DNA of 64,000 nucleotides from JAHEFT01 sp963766195 (GCA_963766195.1 CAVXYY010000001.1:434001-498000), one strand, 5' to 3'; positions 1 to 8,964 are shown, numbered from the stretch's first letter. Program-made: numbers and translations. Notes: generated by a model not told the origin, from the letters alone.

Positions 1-560
1 AGTTTTGCCAGGTTTGGAAAATCCAGGGCGGTTTTGGGCATGCCACGCGACCAGCGCATCAGCATCACCAGCATGAAGTCCGCCACCGACAACTGCTCAC
101 CCAGCAGATAGGGCCCCCGGCTTCCCAGCTGGGTATCGATGTTGGCAAAAACCGACTCCGCCCTGAGCCATGCATGGTTTTTTGCCGCATCGCTGTTCGC
201 CTCGCCGGCTGGCTCGTGTGGATACCACCAGGCGCGGAATGGGGGTTGAACCGTGTTGGCCAGGTGAAACATCCACTGGTAAAAATCCTTGCGGTTTTCA
301 CTTCCGGGTAGCGGGGAGAGCCCGGCATCCGGGTGTTCATCGGCCAGGTAGGTCACGATGGCCGCTGCTTCGCACATCGGCTTGCCGTCGATCAACAGGG
401 TCGGCACAACGCCGCTGGGGTTCAACGCCAGGTATTCGGGCGCTTTCTGTTCCTTCTTGTCGAAATCCACCCTGATCAGTTCATGTGGAAGTCCGAGCTC
501 GATCAGTACCCAGTGAACGACCAGGCTGGCGGCTCCGGGGGAGTAATACAGTGTGTACAT
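1..560 (-). CDS. Glutathione S-transferase family protein, 3' end cut by window edge
   Basis: About 186 residues are visible from the ATG at 558-560; the C-terminus lies beyond position 1. The start MYTLYYSPGAAS and the VVPTLLIDG segment with the cis-proline, followed by CEAAAIVTYLAD, are the thioredoxin-fold N-domain and glutathione-binding region of cytosolic GSTs (about residues 1-80). The helical C-domain follows, including the LGEQLSVADFMLVML segment that matches the conserved GST N-capping-box region. The expected role is conjugation or reduction of electrophiles with glutathione in the cytoplasm; the substrate cannot be told. The catalytic N-terminal Tyr/Ser/Cys is probably the Ser of YYSPGAAS, as in bacterial beta/theta-type enzymes (family knowledge, not shown here). 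Confidence 0.85.
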   Translation of the reverse strand, partial: MYTLYYSPGAASLVVHWVLIELGLPHELIRVDFDKKEQKAPEYLALNPSGVVPTLLIDGKPMCEAAAIVTYLADEHPDAGLSPLPGSENRKDFYQWMFHLANTVQPPFRAWWYPHEPAGEANSDAAKNHAWLRAESVFANIDTQLGSRGPYLLGEQLSVADFMLVMLMRWSRGMPKTALDFPNLAK

Positions 561-578
561 CTTTGTCTCTGATTGGTG

Positions 579-1134
579 TTATCCAGAATTTCCTGAAATG
601 GCGAAGTCTACAGTGCCGCAGCTGGCCGCTTCGAGTTGTCGTGCTTCCGCTTCGCCCGGCAACCGGTAGTTGATATCGTTTTTCAACTGCAGCTGGTATT
701 CGCCCGCGCCAGTAAGGTCCCAGGCGTTCGAAAGATCCACCGTGGCGGATAACTCCTGGCCTGCTAACAGAACCAATCCTCATCGCCCGGAGCAGCGCGC
801 TTAACCATCGGGCCTTCGTATGGCACCGGCTGGTCCTGCCGGCGGATCTCGAATATCTCACCCAGGATGCCCTCAAACGGTGTGAAGTAGCGCAACACCT
901 GCACGGATGTGGCGAGGTGGTTGTGCAACGTCAGCTCGGTAATGACCGGCTGGCCCTGCTGCAGCGGACCGGCCACCGACAGCTGGCAGGATAGGGTGCC
1001 GCTTGGGTCGTGAGATTCAGTCACCGGTTCAGACTCTGCGCAAGCCGCTGCCATGGCCAGGCCGGCCAGGCAAAAAACCGCGAGCAAGGCCTGCGGAAAT
1101 GATGGAGGAAAGATTTGGAAAGTGACTGTCGCAT
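579..1134 (-). pseudogene. Frameshifted lipoprotein resembling the M35 propeptide domain
   Basis: Two reading frames join into one protein of about 185 residues. The ATG at 1134 has a good ribosome site (GAGGTGG) and encodes the basic n-region MRQSLSKSFLHHF. The hydrophobic core and lipobox (LAMAAAC) continue in another frame, so a one-base loss is inferred near 1085-1120. A second break near 772-778 joins KRAAPGDE to LVLLAGQELSATVDL. The body (NHLATSVQVLRYFTPFEG... GEY) is clearly similar to residues 45-150 of the upstream M35 protein (1220-2334), but no peptidase domain follows. An upstream alternative start at 1171 lies in the terminator of the neighbour and is unlikely. Possible roles are an inhibitor or a folding helper for the peptidase; this is inference. 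Confidence 0.6.
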
Positions 1135-1161
1135 GGTTCCACCTCAAGGCGTATCCGGACT

Positions 1162-1190
1162 GAAAAAACAACGGGAGCCAGCGGCTCCCG
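1162..1190 (-). terminator. Rho-independent terminator of the M35 gene
   Basis: Read on the minus strand, the perfect hairpin CGGGAGCC-gct-GGCTCCCG is followed by TTGTTTTTT. It lies 30 bases after the stop of the M35 reading frame at 1220 and before the next gene, so it separates the two transcription units. Confidence 0.75.
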
Positions 1191-1219
1191 TCGATATACT
1201 TGTCATTGCACGCTGTACC

Positions 1220-2334
1220 CTAGTGCTGGATGGGCGTGTTTTCCGCAAAATACTCATGGCTGTCGGCGTTGCGAATGGCGTCTTCCGGATTGCTGAAGGC
1301 CAGGTTCTTCGCGCCGGTCTGCCCATACACCACGTCATCGGTACTGGCGACTACATTAAAATGGCTCATTTCGTGTACCAGCGTACCGGCCTTGGAGTCC
1401 GTGCCGGTCATCGGCGCACTCCAGAATGCCCTGCAGACATAGATCTTGTAAGGCTGATTGGCATAGACGTAGGCATAGTAATTCTGCTTGCATTTGCAAT
1501 CGACCGTGATGTCGTGCGTTGCTCATGGCGTCGGCAATAGCGCTGAAATTACCCTTTACGGTGTTGTAACGGCTACTGGAGTAAGTGCCAAACCAGGTGG
1601 TGTAACGCGCACCCTGGTTGTTCGACTTGCAAATAGTTGTCAGCATTATTGGAAATGCCTTCAGCCGAAGACACAGCGGTCAGGATGGTGTCCTGCTGGC
1701 TAGTCGTACAGCCACCGGAAAAACTGACGCGGCCACCCGGAGGCGGTGGCGGAGGTGGGGGCGGCTTGCCCTTGCCACTGCGTTTGCGTTCGGTCGGGTC
1801 ACCGATCGCCCAGTTGGTCTGGCGGCCCTGTACCCAGATGGACAGCTCGTTGGACTGCATACGTTCGACCCTGGCATCACGCATGTTTTGCCGGTGCGCT
1901 GCGGCCGGATCAAACAGGGTCAGGGACTCTACATTGAATTGCACCGAATACTCACCCGTCTGGGCAAAGTCATACACATCAGACAGTTCTGCCAGGTGCG
2001 TTACGGTCTGGCCCGGTTTCAGCACCAGGTAGTCGCCGGCTTCCGGCGCCGGGCGTTTGAAGTGCGCACCCAGGTAGGCCAGTGACTGGCCATCGCGGCT
2101 GACCTTGAACAGGTCTTCATCAATGCCATCAACCGCGGTGTACCATTTCAGCACCCGGGCCGCTTTGCGACCATGGTTGGTTAGGCTCACAGCAAGGATC
2201 ACAGCCTCGTCTGCAGCCAGCTGATTGGTATCGGAATAAATCTCGACGCTGATGTCACCCGCCTGCGCCATGAACGGAAACACCGCCAGCAGCAGCGCAA
2301 GTAAACCAGTCAACCCTCGCTTTCCAGTTTTCAT
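1220..2334 (-). pseudogene. M35-family (aspzincin) metallopeptidase, two frameshifts
   Basis: A secreted zinc endopeptidase of the deuterolysin/peptidyl-Lys type, about 370 residues when repaired. The ATG at 2334 gives a signal peptide (MKTGKRGLTGLLALLLAVFPFMAQA). An immunoglobulin-like prodomain follows (about 25-150), then a polyproline linker, then the catalytic domain. The frame changes twice: near 1618-1632, joining NNADNYL to ARYTTWFGTY, and near 1500-1515, joining AMSNA to VDCKCKQNYYAYVY. The last frame holds HEMSH and the ASTDDVVYG segment, the HExxH + GTxxDxxYG signature of aspzincins, and the typical NADSHEYFAENTP end. Both changes equal one extra base. Either the gene is decaying or the sequence has indel errors; the otherwise perfect family signature favours the second. 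Confidence 0.8.
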
Positions 2335-2512
2335 TCACTAACCTCTCATGCCATTGTGGACAGATGAGGCGCAAGTGTACGGCTAAAAACGCGCAGACGC
2401 CAAGTACTCTCGCGTTTCAAATTGGGTGGGGATTTTGTACCTCATTTAGACCGTTCAAGCGCGAAATACCACCCCGGAAATAGCTTTTTTCTGTTTAATA
2501 TCAAACGCTTGT

Positions 2513-2685
2513 GTTGGTCCGACCCCATTTGACCCTTCGGCGATGGACTACCCGGTGCCCAACCGGCAGAATGCGGATTGTGACATTTGGGCGTACCCTC
2601 TGCATACTGGCGCTCTGATGCGGGGGTCAGGAACTTAGGGATGAGTACGACAACACAGGCAGGAAGGTCGTGGGGTCGGACCAAC
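2513..2685. repeat. 173-bp segment bounded by 14-bp inverted repeats
   Basis: GTTGGTCCGACCCC at 2513-2526 is the exact reverse complement of GGGGTCGGACCAAC at 2672-2685. The enclosed sequence shows no convincing gene. Together with the next repeat it fills the gene-free stretch 2335-2898. Confidence 0.6.
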
Positions 2686-2915
2686 GTAACATGTTGATTT
2701 AAATTAGGTTACGTTTGCCTTTTGCTATTAAATACTCCTTAGAGTCGCAATTTAGACCCAAAAACCCATGTTCTAATAACCTTTCCCTCCCTAATGCAAA
2801 GTTTCAAATTTTTAGAGCCTGGATTTCGATAGGCAAATAGTCAGTTTAAGCTGATCGATCGTCTGAAAAATTTGGATTTTGTTCATCAGATCAGAGCGTT
2901 ACGCTGGTCCGACCC
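2672..2915. repeat. AT-rich 244-bp segment between GGGGTCGGACC inverted repeats
   Basis: The left end GGGGTCGGACCAACGTAAC (2672-2690) and the right end GTTACGCTGGTCCGACCC (2898-2915) are inverted copies with one mismatch. The interior is much richer in A and T than the surrounding genes and has no good reading frame. A second segment of the same design lies at 27342-27596. The right end supplies the last five sense codons and the stop of the lipoprotein gene that ends at 2899. Confidence 0.6.
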
Positions 2916-3510
2916 GATTAGTCCGGTAGCCTGCAAGCGCGTCTTTTAGATCCTCGTCAAAAACGATGTCTTCCATCAGCTTGTCAATCGCTTTGCTCAT
3001 GACTTCAGTCCACGTTTTCACGTAACCTGCGCCGGTTTTCTCTTTATAATTTCCTGAGTAACTCGAGCGATAGATCGAGGTGTTGGTTGCCGAATCGATA
3101 AAATCCAGGGTGCATTGAACATCACCGATAAACTCGACACTCCAGAAATTGATATCGGTATCAAACCAGAAGCGGTCGACCGTTCCCGTTATTTTTACCT
3201 GGCCATCGTCTGCGACAGTGTGCCCGTTGTCCATGATTGCATCCATGATCGCATTTTCGACAATCACATCCACCGGTTGCTCGGAAGTGATGTCCGCCAT
3301 ATTCATTCCATAACCGTTTTTCTTATAGCCAATACGGGCTTTATCCGGTCTCGCGTCTTCCAGTTGTGGCGCTGAGAAGGCGATAACACCTGCTTCACTG
3401 ATGGGCCCGGTGATGTTGACCGCGCTATCGTGTTCAACTTTGAGGGTTGCGTCGGTGAGGGCGCAGGCCTGCACGAAAAGAATCGCCACCATGACCATCA
3501 GATTTTTCAT
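2899..3510 (-). CDS. YajG-like lipoprotein
   Basis: 203 residues with a type II signal (MKNLMVMVAILFVQAC, lipobox VQAC), so an outer- or inner-membrane lipoprotein. The body (GPISEAGVIAFSAPQLEDARPDK... followed by DVIVENAIMDAIMDNGHTV and an IYRSSYSGNY strand) has the layout of the YajG/YP_795716 lipoprotein family, whose role is not established. It starts five bases after the stop of the gene at 3516-4151, and its ribosome site (AAGGA) lies within the end of that gene, so the two are co-transcribed and probably work together in the envelope. The final residues RVGPA are encoded by an intergenic repeat, which suggests that the original C-terminus was replaced. Confidence 0.6.
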   Translation of the reverse strand: MKNLMVMVAILFVQACALTDATLKVEHDSAVNITGPISEAGVIAFSAPQLEDARPDKARIGYKKNGYGMNMADITSEQPVDVIVENAIMDAIMDNGHTVADDGQVKITGTVDRFWFDTDINFWSVEFIGDVQCTLDFIDSATNTSIYRSSYSGNYKEKTGAGYVKTWTEVMSKAIDKLMEDIVFDEDLKDALAGYRTNRVGPA

Positions 3511-3515
3511 GAAAT

Positions 3516-4151
3516 TTAATCCTTCAGTGTGTAAATAATTTTATTTGCCAACCGCAGTGCCGCCTTTTCCAGAACCGCTTCCAGATCCGAATTCACCGGT
3601 GAGTTTTCTCCAAGCAACTGTTCAAAGGAATACTGGTTTCTGTTGGTGAGGTAAAACGCCTCCTTTTCCCATTCTTCCGGGTCCTTTGAACTTCCGTTCG
3701 ATAAACTTGCCTTGAAGTCGATGAAAGCGGAAACCGCATGCGTTGAGCTGTCAACCAGTTTGAAGCCGTAGTTTTCCAGGTAAATTTTTAAAACTAGGCC
3801 ATCACCAGTTTTTTTGGCGTCTTCAACCCAAACGGCTTCAAAACCCTCCGTCTCCAGCTTGTCATTGAGCGTCTCAAGAAACCGGACCTTCCAGGCGTCC
3901 TTGTTGATCAAGAGGCGCAGTTGATCGGTTTTCTCCCGGTCTCTGCCGGACTCCACGCCGGACTGGATGCCCGCTCCGATCAGTCCGCCGATGACAGCGC
4001 CGGTGGCATTCGACAGGGCGCGGTGGTAGATGACTTCGAACTTGCCTTCACCGACAACATCGATATGAATGGTCTTTGTGTCCGCGGCGTAAATTGATGT
4101 GGATAGCAGGAGCAGCGTCGTAATATTGAAAATAATGTTTCGCACGGACAT
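3516..4151 (-). CDS. Exported protein of unknown function
   Basis: 211 residues with a Sec signal peptide (MSVRNIIFNITTLLLLSTSIYAA). After cleavage there is a short strand region, then a glycine-rich hydrophobic patch (NATGAVIGGLIGAGIQSGVESG, about residues 48-69) that resembles glycine-zipper segments of envelope lipoproteins, then a mixed alpha/beta body. It is the first gene of a two-gene unit with the lipoprotein at 2899-3510. The pair resembles sets of small envelope proteins with related YajG-like folds. I do not recognise a characterised family. Confidence 0.5.
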   Translation of the reverse strand: MSVRNIIFNITTLLLLSTSIYAADTKTIHIDVVGEGKFEVIYHRALSNATGAVIGGLIGAGIQSGVESGRDREKTDQLRLLINKDAWKVRFLETLNDKLETEGFEAVWVEDAKKTGDGLVLKIYLENYGFKLVDSSTHAVSAFIDFKASLSNGSSKDPEEWEKEAFYLTNRNQYSFEQLLGENSPVNSDLEAVLEKAALRLANKIIYTLKD

Positions 4152-4601
4152 GCCGTCCCTCGATGGGGGTACGAACTGTCTGCTCGAATCCTGGACAGCA
4201 GTGACAGCTTTGCTAACCCCCGGAAATCACCACGCTATATTGCGCCGGAGTTATCAGGCTGTCTAGCTGAATATTCAATGCGTTGGCGAAGGCACCCGCG
4301 GGTATGCCGCTCATGGAGACCAGCTCCGATAGCACTTTGCTGATGGCTATCCTGGTTCTAACCAGGGTGATTGGCGCCATCGCCGGCTTCGCGCTGTCGC
4401 AAGTAAGCAACGTGAAGATAATGTCCCTCATTGACGGAGCCGGATTTGCTGTGATTGGCACTTGCACGCTTTATCTTGGCCTTTTCAGGCTTTCTGGCTT
4501 CCATTACACAAGTGGCGCACACTCTACCCTATCTTTCTGGTGGTCAGATCAAGGTCATGACGTGCAGCCGGATCATTGGGCAACCCGGACTTCATTTTCT
4601 G
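4152..4601. other. Divergent intergenic region without a recognised gene
   Basis: About 450 bases separate the minus-strand operon start at 4151 from the plus-strand gene at 4602. Short frames exist on both strands (for example a hydrophobic one at 4283-4480), but none has a good ribosome site or a familiar sequence. The region presumably carries the promoters of both neighbours. Confidence 0.4.
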
Positions 4602-6458
4602 ATGACCGGTTTTATGGGGATTGTTTCAAACAGGTACTTGCTCCTGGCAGCGATGCTGGCCCTTCCTTCCAGTGGCTGGACAGAAGAGTTCCATATTGCC
4701 GCGGGAGATATTGCCGGGCTGTCCGCGGCGGTAAACGCGTCAAATGCCAATGACGAACCGGACACGATATACCTGGCGGCGGGAACCTACACGATTTCTG
4801 ATAACATCCCGGAACTTTATTGGGATTTTTTCAGGATATCGAGCCCGGTCAGCATTCGTGGCGCCGGCAGCGCACAAACCGTCATCGAACGAAAAGACAC
4901 CTTTCGGCATCATTTCTTTTTTGTCGACGCTGAGGGTGAACTCATGCTGAGTGACGTAACGCTCACGGGCGGATACGAGAATAACGACTGTGGGGGCGCC
5001 ATCCAGGTCGTAGGCGGAAAGCTGATCGTCGAACACAGCACCTTCAGCGACAACTACTCTAGGTTCTCTGGGGGCGCCCTTTGTGTGCAAGGCGGAACCG
5101 TGTCCATTAGTTACGGACTTTTTACCGGAAACAAAAATCAATATGGCGGGGGCGCCATTAAGATTTATCAATCGGCCACGATGATTGTCGAAAAAAGCGT
5201 ATTCAGAGAAAATAAAACTGACGCCTACGGCGGTGCGATTTTAAACGATAGAAGCACCCTGCTGGTCTCAAAAAGCATCATCACTTTCAATTCGGCCTGG
5301 TCGGGCGGCGGCGTGAGCTCCGATGCTACAGGTGGTTCTACATCAAACATAATTGATATCGTGGACAGCACCATCAGCAACAACACCGCAAGTGTGGATG
5401 GTGGTGGATTACACCTGCACTCGGGCACGGCGAGCATCACCGGAAGTACCATCAGCGGCAATGCCGCCGGCCGGGATGGCGGAGGGCTGATGACTGCTTA
5501 CGGCAGCAAAAGTATTTCGAATTCGACGATCAGCGGTAACCAGGCGGAAGGCTCGGGTGGGGGGCTTGCCAGTTTTGGTTCTGTGGCTATAAGTAACTCA
5601 ACCATCGCCTTCAACTCGGCAGACCACGATGGCGACGAAGACGGTGATGGTGGCGGGATTTCCGGCGGAGCCCAAGTTTCCCTTACGATCATTGCCGGAA
5701 ACCAGGTTGGCGGCGAGGCCTCGGAATGTTTTGGTCCGGTCTGGTCCAGGGGTCGCAACCTGTTACAGGTCCTGACCGAGGACTGTGGGCATTTCGGCTC
5801 CGCGGACCTGATCGGCGAAGACCCGCTGCTGGAACCGCTGACCAACAACGGCGGCTTGACGGACACGCATGCACTCGCGCCTGGAAGCCCAGCCATTGAT
5901 GCCTTCAGTGATATTTGCTACGAACCCGATCAACAAAAGTACACCGATCAAAGAGGTGTTCCAAGAAAATGTGCGATTGGTGCTTACGAGGTTGGCGTGT
6001 TGCCACCCAACCCGGATTTCCAGACAAATGCAGGTCTCAACGATGCCTGGTATAACCCCGAAACTGCCGGGCAGGGATTTTTTATCACGGTTTTCCCGGT
6101 TATCAGGCAGATGTTCCTGGCCTGGTTTACCTACGATCTTGAGCGTCCGGATGCTTCCACTCCCGCCCAATTGGGAACAGCCGGCCATCGATGGCTGACC
6201 GCACAGGGGCCGTATGCCGACAACCAGGCCACGCTTGATGTATACATCACCGCCGGTGGCGTTTTTGACTCGCCCGTTCCCAAGCCGGCCAGCGTTCAGG
6301 ACGGTACCATTATTGTAGAATTCAGCAGTTGCAACAGGGGCACAATCACCTACAACCTACCGTCAGTTGGCCGACAAGGTGTCGTCCCGATTCAGCGGAT
6401 TGCCCTCGGTAACGTGCGGTTGTGCGAAGCCTTGGAAGAGTCATTACACCAGGAATAA
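4602..6458 (+). CDS. Secreted right-handed beta-helix protein (choice-of-anchor Q type)
   Basis: 618 residues from the ATG at 4602 (4614 is equally possible; neither has a clear ribosome site). A signal peptide (YLLLAAMLALPSSGWTEE) precedes a parallel beta-helix of repeated units such as STISGNAAGRDGGGL, STISNNTASVDGGGL and STIAFNSADHDG (about residues 45-400). The segment NNGGLTDTHALAPGSPAID (about 415-435), with the following RGVPR...CAIGAYE, is the choice-of-anchor Q / polymorphic outer-membrane-protein-like end of such helices. A separate C-terminal domain (about 475-618) starts DAWYNPETAGQGF and contains SSCNRGTITYNLP and VPIQRIAL; the same domain occurs in the protein at 61457-62560. 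Probably a surface or secreted adhesin-like or polysaccharide-binding protein; no ligand can be inferred. Confidence 0.75.
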   Translation: MTGFMGIVSNRYLLLAAMLALPSSGWTEEFHIAAGDIAGLSAAVNASNANDEPDTIYLAAGTYTISDNIPELYWDFFRISSPVSIRGAGSAQTVIERKDTFRHHFFFVDAEGELMLSDVTLTGGYENNDCGGAIQVVGGKLIVEHSTFSDNYSRFSGGALCVQGGTVSISYGLFTGNKNQYGGGAIKIYQSATMIVEKSVFRENKTDAYGGAILNDRSTLLVSKSIITFNSAWSGGGVSSDATGGSTSNIIDIVDSTISNNTASVDGGGLHLHSGTASITGSTISGNAAGRDGGGLMTAYGSKSISNSTISGNQAEGSGGGLASFGSVAISNSTIAFNSADHDGDEDGDGGGISGGAQVSLTIIAGNQVGGEASECFGPVWSRGRNLLQVLTEDCGHFGSADLIGEDPLLEPLTNNGGLTDTHALAPGSPAIDAFSDICYEPDQQKYTDQRGVPRKCAIGAYEVGVLPPNPDFQTNAGLNDAWYNPETAGQGFFITVFPVIRQMFLAWFTYDLERPDASTPAQLGTAGHRWLTAQGPYADNQATLDVYITAGGVFDSPVPKPASVQDGTIIVEFSSCNRGTITYNLPSVGRQGVVPIQRIALGNVRLCEALEESLHQE

Positions 6459-6537
6459 TCACTTTTTCCCGGGTGCCATTTCGATCCTGGTGGTCCATGG
6501 ACCACCCCGCACATCAACCCCGGTCCCGGTCAAGCTC

Positions 6538-7281
6538 TCAACTCAGCAACTCGCGGGCTTTCCTTACCAGGTCCAGCGGAAAGACGATGGTGTTGGTATT
6601 GCTGCCGGCGATCTCGGTCAGGATCTGCATGTAACGTAACTGGATCGCATTGGGTTCCTGCGCCAGCGTTTTTGCGGCTTCCACCAGTTCTGTCGCCGCT
6701 TGCTTCTCGCCGGTGGCATGGATCACCTTGGCACGCCGCTGGCGCTCGGCCTCGGCCTGCGCGGCAATCGCCCGGATCATGCTTTCGTCCAGATCGACGT
6801 GCTTGATTTCGACGTTGGCCACCTTGATGCCCCAGGCATCCGTTTGGCGGTCGAGAATCGCCTGGATGTCGCGGTTCAACTTGTCGCGCTCCGCCAGCAT
6901 GTCGTCCAGTTCGTGCTGACCCAGCACCGAGCGCAAGGTTGTTTGCGCGAGCTGGCTCACCGCCTCGAGGTATTTCTCGACCTGGATAATGGCTTTCTCC
7001 GGATCGATGACCCGGAAATACACCACCGCGTTAACCTTGACCGACACGTTGTCGCGCGAGATCACGTCCTGCGTGGGTACGTCCATCACGATCACGCGCA
7101 GGTCAACCCGTTCCATTTGCTGAACGATCGGGATCACGAGGATCAGTCCGGGACCCTTCACTTTCCAGAAGCGGCCAAGCTGAAAAATTACTCCGCGCTC
7201 GTATTCACGCAGGATCTTGATGGCATTGACGATGATGCCGAACAGTACGAACGCCAGCAGTCCCATTCCATATTCAAACAT
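6538..7281 (-). CDS. Slipin (SPFH/band 7 membrane scaffold protein)
   Basis: 247 residues from the ATG at 7281, which has a CAGGA ribosome site. One N-terminal membrane helix (GLLAFVLFGIIVNAIKIL) leads into the SPFH domain (EYERGVIFQLGRFWKVKGPGL... DVPTQDVISRDNVSVKVNAVVYFRV), followed by a heptad-like AEAERQRRAKVI segment used in oligomerisation. Slipins form ring-like assemblies and partner with NfeD proteases. The gene overlaps the upstream NfeD gene by eight bases (ATGTTTGA), so translation is coupled. An earlier start at 7305 would extend the overlap and is less likely. Confidence 0.9.
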   Translation of the reverse strand: MFEYGMGLLAFVLFGIIVNAIKILREYERGVIFQLGRFWKVKGPGLILVIPIVQQMERVDLRVIVMDVPTQDVISRDNVSVKVNAVVYFRVIDPEKAIIQVEKYLEAVSQLAQTTLRSVLGQHELDDMLAERDKLNRDIQAILDRQTDAWGIKVANVEIKHVDLDESMIRAIAAQAEAERQRRAKVIHATGEKQAATELVEAAKTLAQEPNAIQLRYMQILTEIAGSNTNTIVFPLDLVRKARELLS

Positions 7282-8761
7282 TTTCCTGCTCCTGTGATTC
7301 GACATTAACCGGGCGAACCATCAGCGTCAGCCCGTCGAGCCCGGTGACCACGACGGCCTGGTTTTCACGCACCGGCGCCTCGGCGACCGCGTTCCAGCGT
7401 TCACTGTGAACGTAGACATGCCCGTCGCCGGCGAAATCCTCCAGTGCAAAGCCCACGGCGCCGATCAGCTCCTCGCGCCCGGATACCACCGGTCGCTGGC
7501 GGGCGCGCAACGCGATCCAGATGATCGCCATCATACCCAGCGAGCCGGCAACCGCGATCGCACCGATCAGCGAGCGGGAAACGGTGTAGCCGGGCACATC
7601 GCTATCGATCAGGATGATCGAACCGAAGACCATGGCGATGATGCCGCCGAAGCCCAGCACGCCGAAACTGGGCGACATGACCTCGGCGATCATCAGGATG
7701 ATGCCGAGCAGGATCAGTCCCAGCCCCGCATAGTTGACCGGTAACATCTGGAACGCGTACAGGGCCGTCAACAGGCAGATCGCACCCACTACGCCGGGCA
7801 GGATGGCGCCCGGGTGATAGCCTTCGAGGATCAGGCCGTAGATGCCGATCAGCAACAGCAGGTAGGCGATCGTCGGGCTGGTGATGACCGCCAGCATCTC
7901 GCTTCGCCAGTCCGGCTCCAGTTGCTCGGTCACCAGGCCGCTCGTTTCCAGGGTGACTTCACGATCGTTCACCTCGACAACCCTGCCGTCAGCCTGTTCC
8001 ATCAGGTCGCCGATGTTCGCCGCGATCAGGTCGATCACACCCAGTTCCAGTGCTTTTTCGGCGGTGATGCTGTCCGCTTCGCGCACTGCCAGCTCGGCCC
8101 AGTCAGCATTGCGGCCGCGCTTCCCGGCCAGGCCGCGGATATAGGCCACCGAGTCATTCACGGTTTTCTTCATCATCGTGTCCCCGGCAGATGCGGCGGA
8201 CGCCGCCTCCCCGGCCTCGCCGTCAGCGGCTTCATCGGCCTCATCAGCCTCATCAGCGTGCTTTTTCTTCGCTGCCTTGCCGTCCGATGATTCCGGCGCC
8301 TTTCCCGGCGCGCCACCGATGATGGACACCGGCGTTGCCGCGCCGACGTTGGTGGCCGGGCTCATGGCCGCTACGTGGCTGGCATAGAGGATATAGGTGC
8401 CGGCGCTGGCTGCCCGCGCCCCGGCCGGCCCGACCCAGGTTGCGACCGGTACCGGCGAGTTGAGGATGTCCTTGATGATGTCGCGGGTCGAAGCGTCCAG
8501 CCCGCCGGGGGTATCCATGCGGATGATAACCAGCGACGCATCGCGCTCCGCAGCCGTCTTCAGCGAACGGGACACGAAATCCCGCGTGGCCGGGCCGATC
8601 GGACCCTGCACGTCGAGGACGAAGGCCACGCCGCTGGTCGCGCTATCGACCGCCACGCCGGTCTCCTGCGCCACGGCCTCGCGGGCCCATAGCACCATTA
8701 ACATCAAGAGCAACAGGATCCCGACCGCTTTCCTGATTCCGTCAGCGCCGCCTGCGTACAT
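7274..8761 (-). CDS. NfeD-family membrane serine protease (ClpP class)
   Basis: 495 residues with a GGAGG ribosome site and signal peptide. The ClpP-like protease domain follows (about 42-260): DTPGGLDASTRDI, then Ser119 in RAASAGTYILYASH, and the likely catalytic Lys199 in KKTVNDSVAYIRGLAGKRGRN, matching the Ser-Lys dyad of the archaeal 1510-N protease. Four or five membrane helices (about 290-415) and a C-terminal OB-fold NfeD domain complete the long form of the family. A charged low-complexity insert (about 153-192, rich in Lys, Asp, Glu and Ala) sits between the two catalytic residues and is unusual. The enzyme is expected to cleave hydrophobic membrane peptides, including its slipin partner encoded just downstream. 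Confidence 0.9.
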   Translation of the reverse strand: MYAGGADGIRKAVGILLLLMLMVLWAREAVAQETGVAVDSATSGVAFVLDVQGPIGPATRDFVSRSLKTAAERDASLVIIRMDTPGGLDASTRDIIKDILNSPVPVATWVGPAGARAASAGTYILYASHVAAMSPATNVGAATPVSIIGGAPGKAPESSDGKAAKKKHADEADEADEAADGEAGEAASAASAGDTMMKKTVNDSVAYIRGLAGKRGRNADWAELAVREADSITAEKALELGVIDLIAANIGDLMEQADGRVVEVNDREVTLETSGLVTEQLEPDWRSEMLAVITSPTIAYLLLLIGIYGLILEGYHPGAILPGVVGAICLLTALYAFQMLPVNYAGLGLILLGIILMIAEVMSPSFGVLGFGGIIAMVFGSIILIDSDVPGYTVSRSLIGAIAVAGSLGMMAIIWIALRARQRPVVSGREELIGAVGFALEDFAGDGHVYVHSERWNAVAEAPVRENQAVVVTGLDGLTLMVRPVNVESQEQENV

Positions 8762-8964
8762 GCCAACCTCCCAATGTTACGGAGATATACCTACTATTAT
8801 TCAATCGGAGCCCTTAAGCCATGCTCCGCGTCAATAAATGTGCATTCGGCTTTATTCGAGGAAAATGTCCATAGATTGAATTTGTGGTGGCGCCGTTAAT
8901 TCACGATAATTACCTGATCCTTGCCCGCCAAGGCGTCATCAAATATCGCCCGGAGAGTCCCCTA

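Noticed and set aside
1144..1338. Small minus-strand gene downstream of the M35 catalytic region
   Set aside because: It is an alternative frame of the M35 3' end and runs through the terminator.
2442..2684. 80-codon minus-strand frame between the M35 gene and the lipoprotein
   Set aside because: It lies almost entirely within repeat sequence, and its product resembles no family.
4283..4753. Plus-strand frame with a hydrophobic start in the divergent region
   Set aside because: Its second half overlaps the beta-helix gene in another frame, it has no ribosome site, and the sequence matches nothing familiar.
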